Assembly: GCA_038049695.1 (NCBI GenBank)
Contig: CP142457.1
Coordinates: 25,930,501-25,994,500 of the forward strand
DNA: 64,000 nt
From: Cinnamomum chago
Taxonomy: Eukaryota; Streptophyta; Magnoliopsida; Laurales; Lauraceae
Direction of reading: 5' to 3'
The stretch's first letter is position 1. Each line of letters begins with the position of its first letter. The position numbers and the translations under genes were made by a program. Below are positions 1 to 10,461 of this stretch, piece by piece. The notes beneath the pieces were generated by a model. The model did no database searches. It saw only the letters and a list, made by a program, of their open reading frames with translations, and was not told where the DNA came from.

Positions 1-4
1 TCTC

Positions 5-862
5 ATGAAATTGAGATCCGAATATGAGATCATTCGTTCTAATCTGATGAGCCGAGTTCCATCTCCATCCCTGAATGAGTGCCTTCATGAACTCTTGCGA
101 GAGGAACAAAGTCAGCTTACTCAGCATGCTTTGAAGCAACAGTTCTCAGGAACCTCTTCTAATGTCGCATATCCTGCCATTGCCAGTTACACCCCTGGTG
201 TCTCCCACGGTCCTGCATCTACTGCTAAAGGACAACCCCCTGCAAGGGATCTTAGCAAAATCCAATGTTTTGGCTGTAAGAGTTATGGACACTATGCTTC
301 ACAGTGTAAGACCAAGTTTTGTAATTACTGCAAATCAAATGGTCATGTTATTAGTGAGTGCAAAAGGCGACCACAGAATCGCACTCCACGGGCATATCAT
401 GTCAACACTGCCGATGCTTCTAGTTCCAGTGATAGTCCTTCAACACCGGTCATGCCTTCACCACCTACTGCCTCCAATACTGCTCCTCAGATCACCCCTG
501 AGCTTATTCAACAAATGATCATCAATGCCTTCTCTGCACTTGGCATTTCAGGTAACCACCAATCCTCTTCCTCCATATGGTTTCTTGACTCTGGAGCTTC
601 CAATCATATGACCTCCTCCCCCACTCATCTTACTAACCTACAACCATACAATGGCAATTTGCAAGTTCATACTGCTGATGGTCAAAAGCTTCCTATTACT
701 GCCACTGGTGATATCATTCATTCATTACCTCTCACAAATGTCTTTCTATCTCCTCATCTCACCACGAACCTTCTGTCTGTTGGACAACTTGTTGATGATA
801 ATTGTAATGTTTCCTTTCTCGCTCTGGTTGTGTTGTGCAGGATCCAGTGTCGGGGACGGTGA
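5..862 (+). CDS. copia gag and protease part
   Basis: Retroelement gag carboxyl half followed by protease; part of a fossil element, not a host gene. Two CCHC knuckles follow each other (CFGCKSYGHYASQC and CNYCKSNGHVISEC, about residues 88-120), then a Ser/Pro-rich linker, then the retropepsin-type motif WFLDSGASNHMT near residue 193. The knuckle pair matches the one in the minus-strand copia further right, so the two elements are probably from related lineages. Gag packages the RNA; the protease would process the polyprotein. Confidence 0.85.
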   Translation: MKLRSEYEIIRSNLMSRVPSPSLNECLHELLREEQSQLTQHALKQQFSGTSSNVAYPAIASYTPGVSHGPASTAKGQPPARDLSKIQCFGCKSYGHYASQCKTKFCNYCKSNGHVISECKRRPQNRTPRAYHVNTADASSSSDSPSTPVMPSPPTASNTAPQITPELIQQMIINAFSALGISGNHQSSSSIWFLDSGASNHMTSSPTHLTNLQPYNGNLQVHTADGQKLPITATGDIIHSLPLTNVFLSPHLTTNLLSVGQLVDDNCNVSFLALVVLCRIQCRGR

Positions 863-3642
863 TTGCGAAGGGGCCTAAGTGTGGACGCCTGTTTCCTCTT
901 GTTATGCCTTTCTCTCAGAATAAACAGATTTATGCTTTTTCTTGTTTTTCTCCTCAAGATGTTTGGAGGCTCTGGCATAATAGACTAGGCCATCCTCATT
1001 CAAAACTGTTATCTTTGATGTTAAACACTGGTAGTCTTAATAAAAATGCAACTTCTTTTAGTCGTATTTCTGATGAGTGTTCTGTTTGCAAACTTGGAAA
1101 AAGCAAAGTTCTTCCCTTTCCTTCAAACTCGACTATGGCTTCTAATTGCTTTGACATTATTCATAGTGATGTCTGGAGGATTACTCCTGTAATCTCTCAT
1201 ACACATTTCAAATATTTTGTCACCTTTATTGATGATCATAGTAGATTCACATGGGTATATTTCTTGCACTCTAAATCTGAAGTCTTTGATGTTTTTCAAA
1301 AATTTATGGCATATGTTGAAAATCAGTTTTCTACTCGCATAAAAATTCTCCGATCTGATTCCGGAGGGGAATATATGTCCCATCAGTTTCAAACTTTTTT
1401 GCAACAACACGGGATTTTATCACAGCGATCGTGCCCTTATACTCCTCAACAGAACGGAGTTGCAGAACGAAAAAACAGACATCTTCTCGATACTGTTCGT
1501 TCTCTTCTCCTAGAATCATCAGTTCCCGCGAGATTTTGGCCCGAAGCTTTAGCCACTGCGGTTCACTTAATCAATCGCTTACCCTCCTCTCGCCTCCACA
1601 ATCACACACCTTACTTTCGTCTCTTTCAGAAGGATCCTACGTATACCCACATGCGTATCTTTGGATGTGTGTGTTTTGTTCATCTTCCTCCTACTGAACT
1701 TACCAAATTAACTGCTCAGTCCGCCAAATGTGCGTTCCTTGGCTACGCATCTCACCAGAAGGGGTATATATGCTATGATCCTGTGATCAACCGCATTCGA
1801 ATTTCTCGAAATGTTACTTTTTTTGAAAATCAACAGTTTTTTTCTACACATTCCTCGGATTTACCTTCATTTTCTCATCTACCAGCTTTTTCTGATCCAA
1901 TCTCTTCCCCACTAATTGTTTATGAACGTCGTCGTCACAAAGATGTTCCACAATTGCCTCCCCCTCCGGATCCCTCGCCGGCACCTGATCTTGCCCCCGC
2001 TTCATCACCGGAGGCTGCATCTCCACCTCCTCTTCGACGCTCTGCTCGTGTCTCTAAGCCTCCAGACAAATATGGGTTCACTCACACTTCCTTGCTTGCT
2101 ACCCTTTCTTCCATTGCTATTCCTACTTCTTACTTACAGGCGGTTAAGCATGACTGTTGGCGAAAGGCTATGCACGAAGAATTAGATGCACTGCAGCAGA
2201 ATCATACTTGGGATATTGTTCCATGCCCCTCCTCTGCAAGACCTATCGGCTGCAAATGGGTTTTCTCCGTCAAACTTAAGGCCGATGGCTCGTTGGATCG
2301 TTATAAAGCACGGTTAGTCGCATTGGGCAACCGACAGGAATATGACATCGACTATGAAGAAACATTTGCTCCAGTGGCAAAAATGACCACAATCCGGACT
2401 GTTCTGGCCATTGCTGCTTCTCACTCATGGCCTCTTTATCAATTTGATGTTAAGAATGCTTTCCTTCATGGTGATCTCAAGGAAGAAGTCTATATGCGGC
2501 TTCCTCAAGGAGTTACGGGTGTCTCGGCAGGTGACTGTGCGCGCTTACGACGCTCTCTCTATGGTCTTAAGCAAGCTCCGCGCGCGTGGTTTGAGAAGTT
2601 TCGGGATGCTCTCCTTCATCTACAGTTCTCTCAAAGTGCCTCGGATCCTTCTATGTTCCTGCATCGCTCCTCAAATGGGATTACTGTCCTCTTGGTGTAC
2701 GTGGATGATATCATCATATCTGGGACAGATTCTGGCATGATCACTCATCTCCAAGCTTCCTTACATGAATCTTTTCATATGAAAGACTTAGGGCCTCTCA
2801 CATACTTTTTAGGTCTTGAGGTTCATCAGTCAGCGAAAGGTCTTATCCTCGATCAGCACAAATATGCTATGGATCTCATTGAGACGGCTGGCCTTCAACA
2901 CTCTACTCCTATTGAGGCCAATCTTCAACTCGCACAAGATACGGGTGATCTTCTTCCTGATGCCACAATGTATCGCCGCTTGGTCGGCAGTTTGATCTAT
3001 TTGACTATCACTCGGCCTGATATCTCATATGCGGTGAATCTGGTTAGTCAGTTCATGACACAACCACGCCATCTCCACCTTGTTGCTGTGCGGCGCATTC
3101 TTCGCTATGTTCTTCATACACCATCTCGTGGTCTGTTCTTTCCTGTGGGCAATTCGACTTCTCTCATCGCTTACTCCGATTCTGACTGGGCTGGTTGCCC
3201 AGATAGTCGACGGTCTACCACGGGCTGGTGCATGTTCTTAGGGGACTCGTTGATCTCTTGGAAGTGTAAGAAACAGGATAAAGTCTCCAAATCCTCCACA
3301 GAAGCCGAATATCGTGCGATGTCGGCCGCCACTTCTGAAATTGTTTGGCTTCGGGGTCTCCTTTCTGAGCTTGGCTTTCCACAATCGGGACCCACACCTC
3401 TCTATGCTGACAATACCAGTGCCATACGGATTACTGAAAATCCTGTCTTCCATGAACGCACAAAGCACATTGAAGTGACTTGTCATTACATACGTGATGC
3501 ATTTGTGCGTGAAGCCATCACTCTTCCTCATGTCCCTACCAGTCTTCAACTTGCCGATATTTTTACCAAGGGACTTCCTCGGCCACGGCACCAGTTCTTG
3601 GTTGGCAAATTGATGCTCGTTGATTCACCCGCATCAATTTGA
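835..3642 (+). CDS. copia integrase, reverse transcriptase and RNase H part
   Basis: Pol region of the copia element, about 935 residues. It begins with the pre-integrase zinc module (WHNRLGHPHSK, then CSVCKLGK), followed by the integrase core with TPQQNGVAERKNRH and the GYASHQKGY region. The reverse transcriptase has FDVKNAFLHGDLKEEVYM and the catalytic YVDDIIIS. The RNase H begins at YSDSDWAGCPDSRRSTTGW, and the end carries the family-typical ADIFTKGLP. All these modules are open in one frame. Products would act in a cytoplasmic particle and, for integrase, in the nucleus. A fossil element, not a host gene. Confidence 0.92.
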   Translation: MQDPVSGTVIAKGPKCGRLFPLVMPFSQNKQIYAFSCFSPQDVWRLWHNRLGHPHSKLLSLMLNTGSLNKNATSFSRISDECSVCKLGKSKVLPFPSNSTMASNCFDIIHSDVWRITPVISHTHFKYFVTFIDDHSRFTWVYFLHSKSEVFDVFQKFMAYVENQFSTRIKILRSDSGGEYMSHQFQTFLQQHGILSQRSCPYTPQQNGVAERKNRHLLDTVRSLLLESSVPARFWPEALATAVHLINRLPSSRLHNHTPYFRLFQKDPTYTHMRIFGCVCFVHLPPTELTKLTAQSAKCAFLGYASHQKGYICYDPVINRIRISRNVTFFENQQFFSTHSSDLPSFSHLPAFSDPISSPLIVYERRRHKDVPQLPPPPDPSPAPDLAPASSPEAASPPPLRRSARVSKPPDKYGFTHTSLLATLSSIAIPTSYLQAVKHDCWRKAMHEELDALQQNHTWDIVPCPSSARPIGCKWVFSVKLKADGSLDRYKARLVALGNRQEYDIDYEETFAPVAKMTTIRTVLAIAASHSWPLYQFDVKNAFLHGDLKEEVYMRLPQGVTGVSAGDCARLRRSLYGLKQAPRAWFEKFRDALLHLQFSQSASDPSMFLHRSSNGITVLLVYVDDIIISGTDSGMITHLQASLHESFHMKDLGPLTYFLGLEVHQSAKGLILDQHKYAMDLIETAGLQHSTPIEANLQLAQDTGDLLPDATMYRRLVGSLIYLTITRPDISYAVNLVSQFMTQPRHLHLVAVRRILRYVLHTPSRGLFFPVGNSTSLIAYSDSDWAGCPDSRRSTTGWCMFLGDSLISWKCKKQDKVSKSSTEAEYRAMSAATSEIVWLRGLLSELGFPQSGPTPLYADNTSAIRITENPVFHERTKHIEVTCHYIRDAFVREAITLPHVPTSLQLADIFTKGLPRPRHQFLVGKLMLVDSPASI

Positions 3643-3864
3643 GGGGGGGTGTCAAATGGGTCAGTGGGTCATGGTCCAATGGGTCAGTGGGTCACAACCC
3701 ATGGCAGAAAAGGCCCAACTTGTGGGTCAAAACAAGCATCGGTTGTACAGCTATGTAATTTATTTCCTGCCTTATTAGGAGATCTGATTAGAATAGAATG
3801 ACTGTAATTTAGCTAATTGCCTTAATTCTTGTAACACATATAGCAACTTTAATCTATATAATCA
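3641..3864 (+). repeat. polypurine tract and 3' LTR of copia element
   Basis: A purine run at 3641-3649 directly precedes TG at 3650, and the repeat ends in CA at 3864, giving an LTR of about 215 bp. The end was placed where antisense gypsy coding sequence resumes. The partner LTR is outside the window, so the boundaries rest on TG/CA ends and on the interrupted host element. Confidence 0.75.
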
Positions 3865-4841
3865 AAGATCGAGACCCTCAAAGGGATCATCAAATTCACA
3901 AAGGATCTGTTCTCTTCTTCCCTTGCTGCCTTTAACATCAATGTCATCTTTGGTGTGCAAAGTCAGCTCTTTTGGTGCAAGCATGACTACTTTTTCAAGT
4001 TTTTGCTCTTTTTGTGCCGCTTCTGTTGAAGGGGCAGACGACGGTTGAGATGTTAATGTCATTGGCATGACTCGACTCCATCTTCCGTTCCTAAAAAGGG
4101 TATATGTGTTTGCTTCCGTATCATGATGCACTTTCCGATCAAAAAGTCATGGAAGTCCAAAAAGGATATGAGCAATATTCATATGGATCACATCACACCA
4201 AATTTGATCTTCATAGGCCCCAATCTTGAAAGATACCAAACGTCTATGAGTCATGGGAATGACATGACCATTAGACCATGTGACTTGGTCGCACTACCAT
4301 TGTCAATAACCACATTAATACCTTTGTCAAGGACTATCACCCCCGTGTGAAATTTCTTAGCATGTTTCCATTCTTCTTCCTCGTCTTCATTGGTATTGAG
4401 TAGTCTGCAAATGACAAGAGTGGGGTTTTCTTCTCCTGTAAAAAGTCTTTCCACAATATGAGCTCTTTGTCTACATTGTTGCCTGTGAGACTTTCGAAGC
4501 ATGCGCTCAACACGGATGGCTTCTAAGTATGCATCTTGACTGGTTTTGCAATAATTCATGTTTTCCAAGATATCTGGTCTCAAGCCTTGGACATAACGAG
4601 CTAAATCATGCATCTCATCTTCCTCCAATTCGCACATCTCATGTAACTCTCGAAAGTGGCGGGTGTATTTATCAACCGTCCAATTTTCTTCTGTCAAGTT
4701 GAGAAATACTTCAAAATAGAATTCATTTGCAAAATACCAATTGCCATATTTGCACTTATACAGAATTCTTTGAATTTTAATGGGGCACCCAAAAAGTTTC
4801 ATATTGACTTGAATCAATGATTCAAATATACTTCTTTGCAA
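3865..4841 (-). CDS. gypsy gag and protease-region fragment
   Basis: Minus-strand fossil coding blocks. The gag block contains the retrotrans_gag signature region with LHEMCELEEDEMHDLARYV and GLRPDILENM, then a basic stretch. The protease block follows, with VLDKGINVVIDNGSA (DNG in place of the usual D-S/T-G triad) and, after a gap, MHHDTEANTYTLFRNGRW, a stretch typical of the region after the protease in plant gypsy polyproteins. It ends where the copia element is inserted. Not a host gene. Confidence 0.75.
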
Positions 4842-5586
4842 ATTTCTGCACTTTTCTCCTTTTTTTTTTGGGTCGGGTTGGGCCTGGACTCAGATCAGGC
4901 CTAAACTTAGAACTCAGGGCAGGCCCAAACTTAAGCCCAATACATTTGGCTGGGAGAAAATAACATGTGTGAAGTGGTGGCCCCTTTTTTTTTGTTTTTA
5001 GTGTCTTGGGTTCTGTCAATTCTGTGCAGGCAACTAAAAGGGCTTTGAGACGATGAGTTCCTTACTTGTGAAGGGGAAAGAAAGAGAACTTTGCTGTGTG
5101 ATTGCAGGTGAGTGGCTACCGGACGTGTAGGCAACAAGCTGGGAGAGAATGGCTGCGGCGATGGTGGCAGGTACACTTCTGCCCTCCTCTTTCTTCTTCT
5201 TCTTCTTTTTCTTTCTGCGCTCTGTTCCCTTCTTCTACTGTCTGCTCTTTTTTGTTTTCTTTTCTCTATTCTGCTGCGGCCTTTCTTTTTTATCTCTGGG
5301 TTGGCTTTTGAAAGGTGAAGATTGGTTTTGCGAATCTGGGACCTTCCGTTAGAGATGGGTTGGGTTTTGGTTTGGTGGTGAAGATGATGGCGGGTGGTGT
5401 GGGGATGATGGAATCTGATGGATAGATGGATGATGGGGTGAATGACAGTGGTGGACGATAGTGGTCGACGAAGGTAGCAGATGATGGATGATAACGGACG
5501 ATGATTGGTAACACAATTGAGATTGACGGTACCTTGAATCGGCAGTCTGGACGGCGATCCGAAATTGGATCTTCACTCTGATACCA
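4842..5586 (-). other. gypsy 5' leader and primer-binding site
   Basis: Non-coding leader between the gypsy PBS (complement TCTGATACCA at 5577-5586) and gag. It holds pyrimidine-rich and CATC-rich stretches and a few short plus-strand hydrophobic reading frames near 5102-5352. Those frames have no recognisable domain and lie inside the element leader, so they were not called as genes. Confidence 0.6.
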
Positions 5587-5591
5587 ATCGA

Positions 5592-5970
5592 TGGCGTAGC
5601 CCGGAGGCCACGGTGAAGATCTACACTTCCGACGGTGAGATCGAGCTCTAATTCTCAAAACCCTAAGATCACTTAGGGGAAATACCCTAAAGGGGAACTC
5701 ATAAGAACAATTATGAACTTTATTAAAAATATAGCATGCATTACAATCAAGCATCCCTCTCTATTTTTAATAGAGGAATGGTCTAAATAAAGAAACTACT
5801 ATTATTTAGTGATTCCTAAAATCGCTCCCTAAAATCTCTCACTAAAATCTCTAAGTAAATCAAATCACTAAAATCTCAAATTACTAAAATTAATAAACTA
5901 TTTAAAGAAAGTAAATCATTCTTGGTGGGGTTCATTGGGGGCCCACTTCTTCTTGGATCTCATTTCATCA
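5592..5970 (-). repeat. 5' LTR of gypsy element
   Basis: On the minus strand the repeat starts TGATGAAATGAG at 5970 and ends GGGCTACGCCA at 5592, followed by a 5-base spacer and the Met-tRNA primer site. The outer end abuts the copia integrase motif HTPQQNGI exactly, marking the insertion point. Length about 379 bp. The partner LTR is outside the window. Confidence 0.75.
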
Positions 5971-6620
5971 AATCCCATTTTGTTGTGGGGTATGAGGACA
6001 TGACTTCTGATGAATAATTCCCTTTTCAGATAAAAAGGTGGAAAATTCACCAAATATATACTCTCCCCATGAGTTGGATCGAATGTTTTTGATAGATTTT
6101 CCAAACTGAGTGTGTATCATGTTGTAAAATTTTTGGGAAGTAACAAAAACGTCAGATTTAGAACGCAAAAAGTAAATCCATGTGTAACAACAGTGATCAT
6201 TGATGAAGATCACGTAGTATTTAAATCCATTCTACTTAAAGTGGGGGCGATACCCCAAACATCGGTATGTATTAATTCAAAAGAAGTAGCAGCCCTAGAA
6301 TAATGAACTGGAAAGTGCAAAACCTGACTTTTGCTCAAATAACAAGACTCACACTTAGAATCTTTAAAACCATAAATCATATTATTGGTAAATGAAGAGT
6401 CTAAATATCCATGCTGAAACTTAAAAGACAGTCTATTCTTATTTAAATGGCCAAGCCGTCTATGCCAAAGAGTCCATAGATTATTTAAAGCACTAGAAGA
6501 GGAGGTAAACAGAGATGTGTGTCCGCTGTCCAACAGAAAAAGCCGTCCAAATTTAATCCCCGTCCCGATCACCTTCCTAGTTCACTGATCCTGTATCACA
6601 CAACCATAGGAAGAAAATTG
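5971..6620 (-). CDS. copia pre-integrase and integrase fragment
   Basis: Fossil minus-strand block with the pre-integrase zinc module (LWHRRLGHLNKNRLS, then CESCYLSKSQVLHFP) and the start of the integrase core (FELIHTDVWGIAPT, later IKNIRSNSWGEY and CPHTPQQNGI). It is closely similar in layout to the plus-strand copia at 1-3864. Broken in a few places and cut off by the gypsy LTR. Confidence 0.8.
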
Positions 6621-6625
6621 AACTA

Positions 6626-8300
6626 CGCCCATGTTTGGTATCTCTATTTTCAGCCTCTAATTGCCTAAACGTCTAAAGTTGATAGAGTTTTAAAAAATTA
6701 GAGCGTTTGGTATACAAATTTTACTTCTGTCCGGTTTAGAGGAAAAGAGGCAAATCCTCTAAAATTAAAATGCCCCGTTTCTGGCCATACAGAAACTAGA
6801 GCTTTTGGCTCTAAGAAAAGTAGAGGCGGAAGGTAATTTTCGGGACGAAAATGCCCTTGAACGGAGTTTTATTGGCACCGAAAATCCTCCCGACAAAAGG
6901 CCATTGTCGTCTATCTCCCAAACCGAGGTACCCACATGGGAGAGGAGGAAGAGTATCATTTGATTCTTCATCTTCTCGATCTTGAAGAGAACTGCCGCCA
7001 CCGATCTGCTTAGAACAAGCGACGCAGGTCATCATCTCCACCACTTGTTGCTGCAAAAGGTAAAGCAGATACAGAGAAAAAAGGGAACAAATCTCAGCTC
7101 AGAATTCGGTTTCTCTGCTTCTTTCTTCACATCTTCATCAAAAACATCCAAGATCTATGGCTTCCTTCGCTACCAAAACCTCCAAGCATGACAAAGAGCT
7201 TATGCATTTGTTGCTGATGCTTTTCAAGCTCGGATCATAGCAGAAATCGTTGCTTGTGCTCAAATCTATAATGGTGTGAAAAAGAAATCCCAGCGAACGA
7301 AGATCACAGAAGCTTCAAATCCTAGGAAGAGGAGAAGAACAAATGATTTCACAGAGAAAAGGCTGCGTGAGAGAAGATGGAGAGAGATTCTACTTCTTCA
7401 AAGAGATGAAGACGGATATTGGAGGAGGAGAAAGAGCTTTATCTAGAATGAGAGCGTTAATGGCAGGATTTCTAGGTTTGATCGAAATTGTAGGTGCTAA
7501 TTTTGGATTTGGGTCATTCTGAATGTTTAATTGTAGATGCTAATTTATATTTTACGTTTTTTATGAGGGGATGATTTTATAGTGTTGGACATTGTGGAAG
7601 TTATGATATGTTTGTTTCACATACCAAGTGTTTGATAAAAATCTTTAAGAGATATATGTTTATGTACCATCTTGCTTCTAGTCCAAAGCTATATACCTTT
7701 TGGCTTACCGTTCTTGTGGGTTATCTCTTCTTAGAACTCATGAAAGAAGAACTGAGACAAGAAGATTCATGAAATCTCAGCTGTCTGTTTCTAGGGGGTG
7801 TGCTGTTAGAGTGAATTTTCTGAGGACACAGTTCTTCTTTTATGGGTTTTTTCGCCCATTTGACCGTGAATTCCATGGATTTTAGGCTCTACCTATCTAT
7901 AAAAAAATCAGGTTATTAGCAAAAAAAAAAAAAACCTATCTATAAAAAAAATCAGGTCCAAATGTTCTCAGCTGAATTGGGTGCATGACAATCATCCACA
8001 CACTATTTATTCTTCACACCCACTCTTTAATTAACTCCTTTATTCTTCACACCCACTCTGTAATAGCAAATGTGCATAAGATCTGTTTTTAAATAATGAC
8101 AGAAACTACCCCTTTTAAAAAGAGGCCGACTCCTCTAATAAGAGGCAGAAAGAGGAAGTACCAAACGGTCTATTTAAAATAGAGCCTTGCAATAACAAAC
8201 ACTTTTTTTTATTTTAGCTCTTTTTTTGGTGGCTCTTTTTTTCATGCTCTATTTTAGATAGCTCTATCGAAATAAGAGTAGAGATACCAAACAAGGCCAG
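6626..8300. mobile_element. non-autonomous TIR DNA transposon inside the copia element
   Basis: The copia protease and integrase parts are separated by 1675 bp whose ends are inverted repeats. The left end reads CGCCCATGTTTGGTATCTCT and the right end, reverse-complemented, CTGGCCTTGTTTGGTATCTCT-like. A subterminal CGTTTGGTA motif is also inverted (near 6704 and 8165). Flanks are consistent with a TA duplication, but this is ambiguous. GTTTGG-type ends recall PIF/Harbinger elements, but the superfamily is unproven. No transposase is visible. The inside has purine-rich sequence and short open frames (for example 6982-7191) with no recognisable domain. Confidence 0.65.
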
Positions 8301-8302
8301 TA

Positions 8303-9581
8303 TCCACTATCTGCCAATTGAACCACTGAAATAAGATTTGCAGATAGATTTGGAACAAAATAAACATTTGAAAGTTTAAGAGAATGCTCTTGTGGAGTAC
8401 TGAAGTCCAAAGATCCAATGCCGGAAATGGCCAGATGGTTGCCATTGGCTGCCATAATGTGTTCATTTCCGACATGAGGTTTGGTGTTTGTGAGACTTTG
8501 TGCAACAGCAGTCATATGGTTAGAAGCACCAGAATCAGAAACCCATGCTGAAGAAGTAATGGATGCTAGAGTGATAGGGGAAGAATGAAGGGCGGAGAAT
8601 GCAGCAGAAGAAATGGACTGACCAGAGATACCCATTGAAGTAAATGTAGAAGCAAGAGATGCATTAATCAGTTCTCAAATCTGCTTGGGGGTCATTGTCA
8701 CTGCTGGAGATGATGAGCTTTCAGTGGTGGTTGGTTGCGAATGAGACTGGAGAGCAGTCTGTTGGGACTTTGTCCTTAGTTGAGCTTTCTCATTCCGTCG
8801 AGGTCGCCTGGTGCATTCAGAGATAATGTGCCCTATCCTTTTGCAATAATTGCAGAACCTTTTCTTTTTGCAGTCCCGGGCTAAATGACCATAGCCCTTA
8901 CAGTCGAAACATTGGGTTTTCTGTCCAGTTGATGTCAGAAGTGCAGTATCTTCAGATGTAGGAATGACGAAGGCTTTTCGTTTATTGGTAATATTGTGCT
9001 GGGACTGGAGGCTGATTGCTTCGCGAAGTACTTCTTGCACACAAGTGTCAAGGTCGGGGGAGATTTCATGGTTCATCAGAGCGCTCCGAACAGATTCAAA
9101 CTCAGGACGCAAGTTCATCAAAAATTGGCTGACGTGGGATTCTTCCTTTAGCTTCAAGGCATGAGGAAGAAAATCAGAGGGCAGTGTTAAGGAGCATGGA
9201 ATCCTTCTCAGTCCATAAAGCGAGGAAACTATTGTAGTACTCCTGAACATTTCTATCCACTTTACAATATTTGGCCAGTTCTGTGTCCAAATGGAATCTC
9301 CTTGCTTTGTTGGTTTGGTGATACAATTTCTTCAAATGATTCCACATGTCTGAACCTTTGGTGTAAGCTTGCAAGGAAAGAGAGATAGATTGATCTATTG
9401 AGTTAAGGATCCATGTTACGACTTTTGCATTATTTTTTCGCCAAGTAGTGATTGCCTTTTCATTGGCAGGTTTAGAGGCAGTGCCTGCACTGTCAGCTGT
9501 AGGCAGTGGGTCTGATCCATCCAGAAGGCCCAACAGTCCTTGTCCTTCCACATAGTTCTTAAGATGAAAGGACCAATTCAT
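8303..9581 (-). CDS. copia gag and protease part
   Basis: Fossil minus-strand coding blocks. The amino end has MNWSFHLKNYVEGQGLLGLL and a long helical gag domain (UBN2-like: ITTWRKNNAKVVTWILNSID). This is followed by two CCHC knuckles (CFDCKGYGHLARDC, CNYCKRIGHIISEC) and a protease motif WVSDSGASNHMT. The protease end is where the TIR transposon begins. Several breaks. Not a host gene. Confidence 0.82.
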
Positions 9582-9711
9582 ATAGTTTACCAGTTAATCT
9601 TACTGGAATGATGTCTCCCTTTTCCATTATGATATCAAATTGCCAAAACAATCCACAGATAGGAAGTTGGAATGAATAGAAAAGCCACACAAGCAGTAGA
9701 TGAAGATCTGG

Positions 9712-9746
<35 letters not shown>

Positions 9747-10275
9747 GTCAGGGTGAGCAGAATGGCCAAAACCCCAATAATCAGTATCTTGAATGCTAAT
9801 CCAACTTCCAAGTTATGTTGAATACATATTTACATAGCTAATCCCCAATTTCTAACCAGATCCAACGGTTAACTAAAAAGATTAAATCAGAAGAAGAAAT
9901 CTGTTCTTCAAAACTGACGATAGAGGAGTATAGAAACCGAACTTTGTGTGCCTGAAAAATTCAAGAAAATGTCTGATAATTCCTAGAATATATAGGCGAC
10001 CTAGAAGATGGAGTCCTTCCACGTTTGTTTCACAGATGGTGGGGCCCACTTTGTGATCAGATGATCAGGTAGTCTTTTCAAAGGTAGTTCTTGGAAGACC
10101 AGGATCTGATGAAGGAAGCATCAATCTGTTTCCATGATGTGGCCGATGGGTAGAGATAGAGATTCCTTTCTTTTGGTTAAGATGACAGGATGCCAATCTG
10201 ATGTAGAGAATAATTCTCTATTGAAATTTTCAGTGGAAAGAAGATTCAGAAATCCTTAACGTGGCTCTGATACCA
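9582..10275 (-). other. copia leader with primer-binding site
   Basis: About 690 bp between gag and the 5' LTR. The complement of a Met-tRNA primer site, GGCTCTGATACCA, lies at 10,263-10,275 directly against the LTR. A run of 28 A residues lies near 9715-9742. No gene seen. Confidence 0.7.
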
Positions 10276-10461
10276 TGTAAAGACAATCGTAGAGAGTTTG
10301 GAAGAGAAAGAGATTGGAATGAATGTCATATCCCTTAGGGTGGACCGTTTGTGTTTATATAATGGGTTTAAGGACCCAGTCAATATATACAATTAAGGAA
10401 GGATCTACAAACCAGATCCATAATCTAAGGCCTAATTACAGTGGACTTCATCAATATACAC
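10276..10461 (-). repeat. 5' LTR of second copia (outer end uncertain)
   Basis: The LTR starts on the plus strand with TGTAAAGACA directly after the primer site. On the minus strand a TATA-like ATATAAACAC lies near 10,350. The outer end cannot be fixed because the other LTR is outside the window; TATACACA ending at 10,461 is one candidate. Confidence 0.5.

Larger units (their letters stand above)
1..3864 (+). mobile_element. Ty1/copia LTR retrotransposon, 3' portion (5' end outside window)
   Basis: Plus-strand copia element. Reading left to right it shows gag with two CCHC zinc knuckles, an aspartic protease with a DSGASNHM motif, integrase, reverse transcriptase with YVDD, RNase H, a polypurine tract and a 3' LTR. 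This order (integrase before reverse transcriptase) defines Ty1/copia. The 5' LTR lies left of the window, so target duplication and LTR age cannot be read. The coding part looks nearly whole, with about one break. It is inserted in a minus-strand gypsy element whose protease-region coding sequence resumes directly after the LTR end at 3864. Confidence 0.93.
3865..5970 (-). mobile_element. Ty3/gypsy LTR retrotransposon, 5' portion, interrupted by a copia element
   Basis: Minus-strand element read right to left: 5' LTR (5592-5970), a 5-base spacer, a primer-binding site matching the initiator-methionine tRNA end (complement at 5577-5586), a long GC-varied leader (about 4850-5576), gag (about 4251-4841) and the start of the protease region (3865-4131 and before). 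The rest lies beyond the inserted copia, outside the window. The Met-tRNA primer site and gag style fit a chromovirus-type gypsy. Degenerate, with at least a few breaks. It is itself inserted in the integrase region of the second copia. Confidence 0.8.
5971..10461 (-). mobile_element. second Ty1/copia element, 5' two-thirds, split by a DNA transposon and a gypsy element
   Basis: Minus-strand copia. From right to left: 5' LTR starting at 10,276, Met-tRNA primer site (complement at 10,263-10,275), leader, gag with two CCHC knuckles, protease, then integrase from about 6620 to 5971. Protease and integrase are separated by a 1.67-kb TIR transposon (6626-8300). The integrase core is cut at 5971 by the gypsy LTR, so the reverse transcriptase side lies outside the window. 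Degenerate, with several breaks, and older than the insertions it carries. The outer LTR boundary is uncertain (10,461 is one ACA candidate; it could lie as far as about 10,733). Confidence 0.8.

Noticed and set aside
5102-5352. Hydrophobic plus-strand frames suggesting a small membrane protein
   Set aside because: Three overlapping frames in a T-rich stretch of the gypsy leader, with no domain and no conserved start; best explained by base composition.
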